This document shows, one piece after another, positions 62,832 through 64,000 of a stretch of 64,000 nt of DNA. A program made the translations under genes and the position numbers. Within the stretch, counting starts at the first letter, position 1. Each line of letters begins with the position of its first letter. The notes beneath the pieces were generated by a model. That model saw nothing but the letters and a program-made list of their open reading frames with translations, was not told the DNA's origin and ran no database searches. This stretch comes from Caballeronia fortuita (lineage in GTDB: Bacteria; Pseudomonadota; Gammaproteobacteria; Burkholderiales; Burkholderiaceae): positions 1 through 64,000 of the forward strand of contig NZ_FCNX02000016.1 in the NCBI RefSeq assembly GCF_001544835.2. The letters are read 5' to 3'.

Positions 62832-64000
62832 CATGACCCAAAACTCGATGCTCAACTCGCTTCCTGCCTGGTCGGCGCTCCAGTCGCATTACGATGCCAT
62901 CTCCGGCGAGCGCCTGCGCGACTGGTTCGCGCCGCAGGACGACACCGCGCCGACGCGCGCCGAGCGCCTGACTTTCGCGGGCGGCGGCCTCGCAATCGAC
63001 TTCTCCAAGAACCGCGTGAAGGACGAGACGCTCAAACTGCTCGTCGAAGTCGCGCAACAGGCCAAGGTTACCGAACGGCGCGATGCGATGTTCCGTGGCG
63101 ATATCGTCAACATCACCGAACATCGCGCCGTGCTGCATACCGCGCTGCGCGCACAGTCGCCCGACGCGCCTTTCTACGAACAGGTGCAGAAGGAAAAGGC
63201 GAAGATGGCCGCCTTCTCCGACAAGGTTCGCGACGGCTCGTGGAAAGGCTATAGCGGCAAGCGCATCCGTCATGTGGTGAATATCGGCATCGGCGGCTCG
63301 GATCTCGGGCCGAAGATGGTCGTGCACGCGCTGCATCATCTGGCATCGAAGGATCTGGACACGCATTTCGTATCGAACGTCGATGGCGCCGATCTCTGGA
63401 ACGTGCTTCAGCAAATCGACGCCGAAGAGACGCTTGCGATCGTCGTCTCCAAAACCTTCACGACGCTCGAAACGATGACCAACGCGCACTCGATGCGCGA
63501 CTGGTTCCTGAAGTCCGGCTGTCCTGAAGATCAACTGTCGAAGCACTTCGTCGGCGTGTCGGCGAATCCGGCCGAGGTGGTCAAGTTCGGCATTGCGAAA
63601 GAAAACGTGTTCGAAATGTGGGACTGGGTCGGTGGCCGTTACTCGCTGTGGTCGGCGGTCGGTCTGTCGATCATGCTGTCGGTCGGCCCGCAGAATTTCG
63701 ACGCGTTGCTGCAAGGCGCCGCCGCGATGGACGAGCATTTCCGCACCGCCCCGCTCGATAGAAACCTGCCCGTGCTGATGGGCATGATCGGCATCTGGTA
63801 TCGCAACTTCTTCGGCTCGCAAAGCGATCTCGTCGCGCCGTATTCGCAGGCGCTGCACTATCTGCCTTCGTATCTCCAGCAGCTCGAAATGGAGAGCAAC
63901 GGCAAGTCGGCGCGGCTCGACGGCAAGATGGTCGACTACCCGACCGCCGCTGTCATCTGGGGCGAGCCGGGCACGAACGGCCAGCACGCGTTCTTCCAGA
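62832..64000 (+). CDS. pgi: Glucose-6-phosphate isomerase, 3' end cut by window
   Basis: Interconverts glucose-6-phosphate and fructose-6-phosphate. The 389 visible residues of an expected 540 or so contain NIGIGGSDLGPKMVVHAL (first signature), VSKTFTTLETMTNAHSMRDWF (phosphate-binding loop) and WDWVGGRYSLWSAVGLS, and the window ends inside GEPGTNGQHAFFQ. Nothing suggests a broken gene; it simply continues past 64000. The ATG at 62832 begins MTQNSMLNSLPAW. Confidence 0.95.

Overview
The window is high-GC, densely coded chromosomal DNA from a Burkholderiaceae member. Gene content and protein wording point to Burkholderia sensu lato, most like Caballeronia/Paraburkholderia. That assignment is inferred from the proteins I recognise (purL, nnr, pgi, holB/tmk/mltG, yciB-bolA-ppiC, the rbs operon), not from a marker rRNA. 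I annotate 55 protein genes, the last (pgi) cut by the window edge. I see no rRNA, tRNA or CRISPR array.

Layout. 1-147: an edge carrying two copies of a 16-bp motif that resembles an IS21-type insertion-sequence end. 0.15-2.3 kb: an ECF42-type sigma factor with its usual partners, a VOC protein and a DGPF/YciI protein. 2.3-3.0 kb: a promoter-to-terminator unit without a convincing gene, then a DUF2917 gene. 3.0-10.4 kb: a tannase/feruloyl-esterase-family hydrolase, a LysR regulator divergent from a DHA2 efflux pump and an aldo-keto reductase, RarD, and an AI-2E-type exporter. 10.4-15.5 kb: the stress operon yeaG-yeaH-spoVR. 15.9-24.7 kb: a hydratase, a chemoreceptor and a ribose operon (rbsB-A-C-R-K) with a recognisable promoter and operator. 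24.8-27.4 kb: small secreted or membrane genes, including a double-repeat PsiF protein and a Tat-lipoprotein SYLF protein. 27.4-32.8 kb: a glycosyltransferase, OtsA, an MscS channel, an orphan Rap1a/Tai-family protein and an ankyrin protein. 32.9-36.4 kb: the conserved mltG-tmk-holB-tatD cluster. 36.5-46.6 kb: ygfZ and an NRDE protein, then two minus-strand acyl-CoA/oxidoreductase runs (AMP-ligase, fused hydratase/dehydrogenase, nicotinamidase; Dabb, thioesterase, MDR reductase, SDR, esterase). 46.7-50.6 kb: selO-msrB and yciB-bolA-ppiC. 50.7-52.4 kb: an inserted two-gene cassette (TcmP plus a DUF5131/Gp37-Gp68 three-Cys protein). 52.5-64 kb: a GH20 hexosaminidase lipoprotein, purL, a DadA-like oxidase, nnr and pgi.

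The most interesting locus is the TcmP/three-Cys cassette at 50.75-52.41 kb. It has visibly lower GC, sits between two strong terminators, and pairs a methyltransferase-like protein with a radical-SAM-like protein of unknown joint function. Secondary leads are the orphan promoter/terminator unit at 2.33-2.52 kb, the tannase-family enzyme that has lost both cysteines of its CS-D-HC active-site motif, the perfect palindrome in front of the LysR gene, the orphan Rap1a/Tai protein, and the paired hairpins between rbsB and rbsA.
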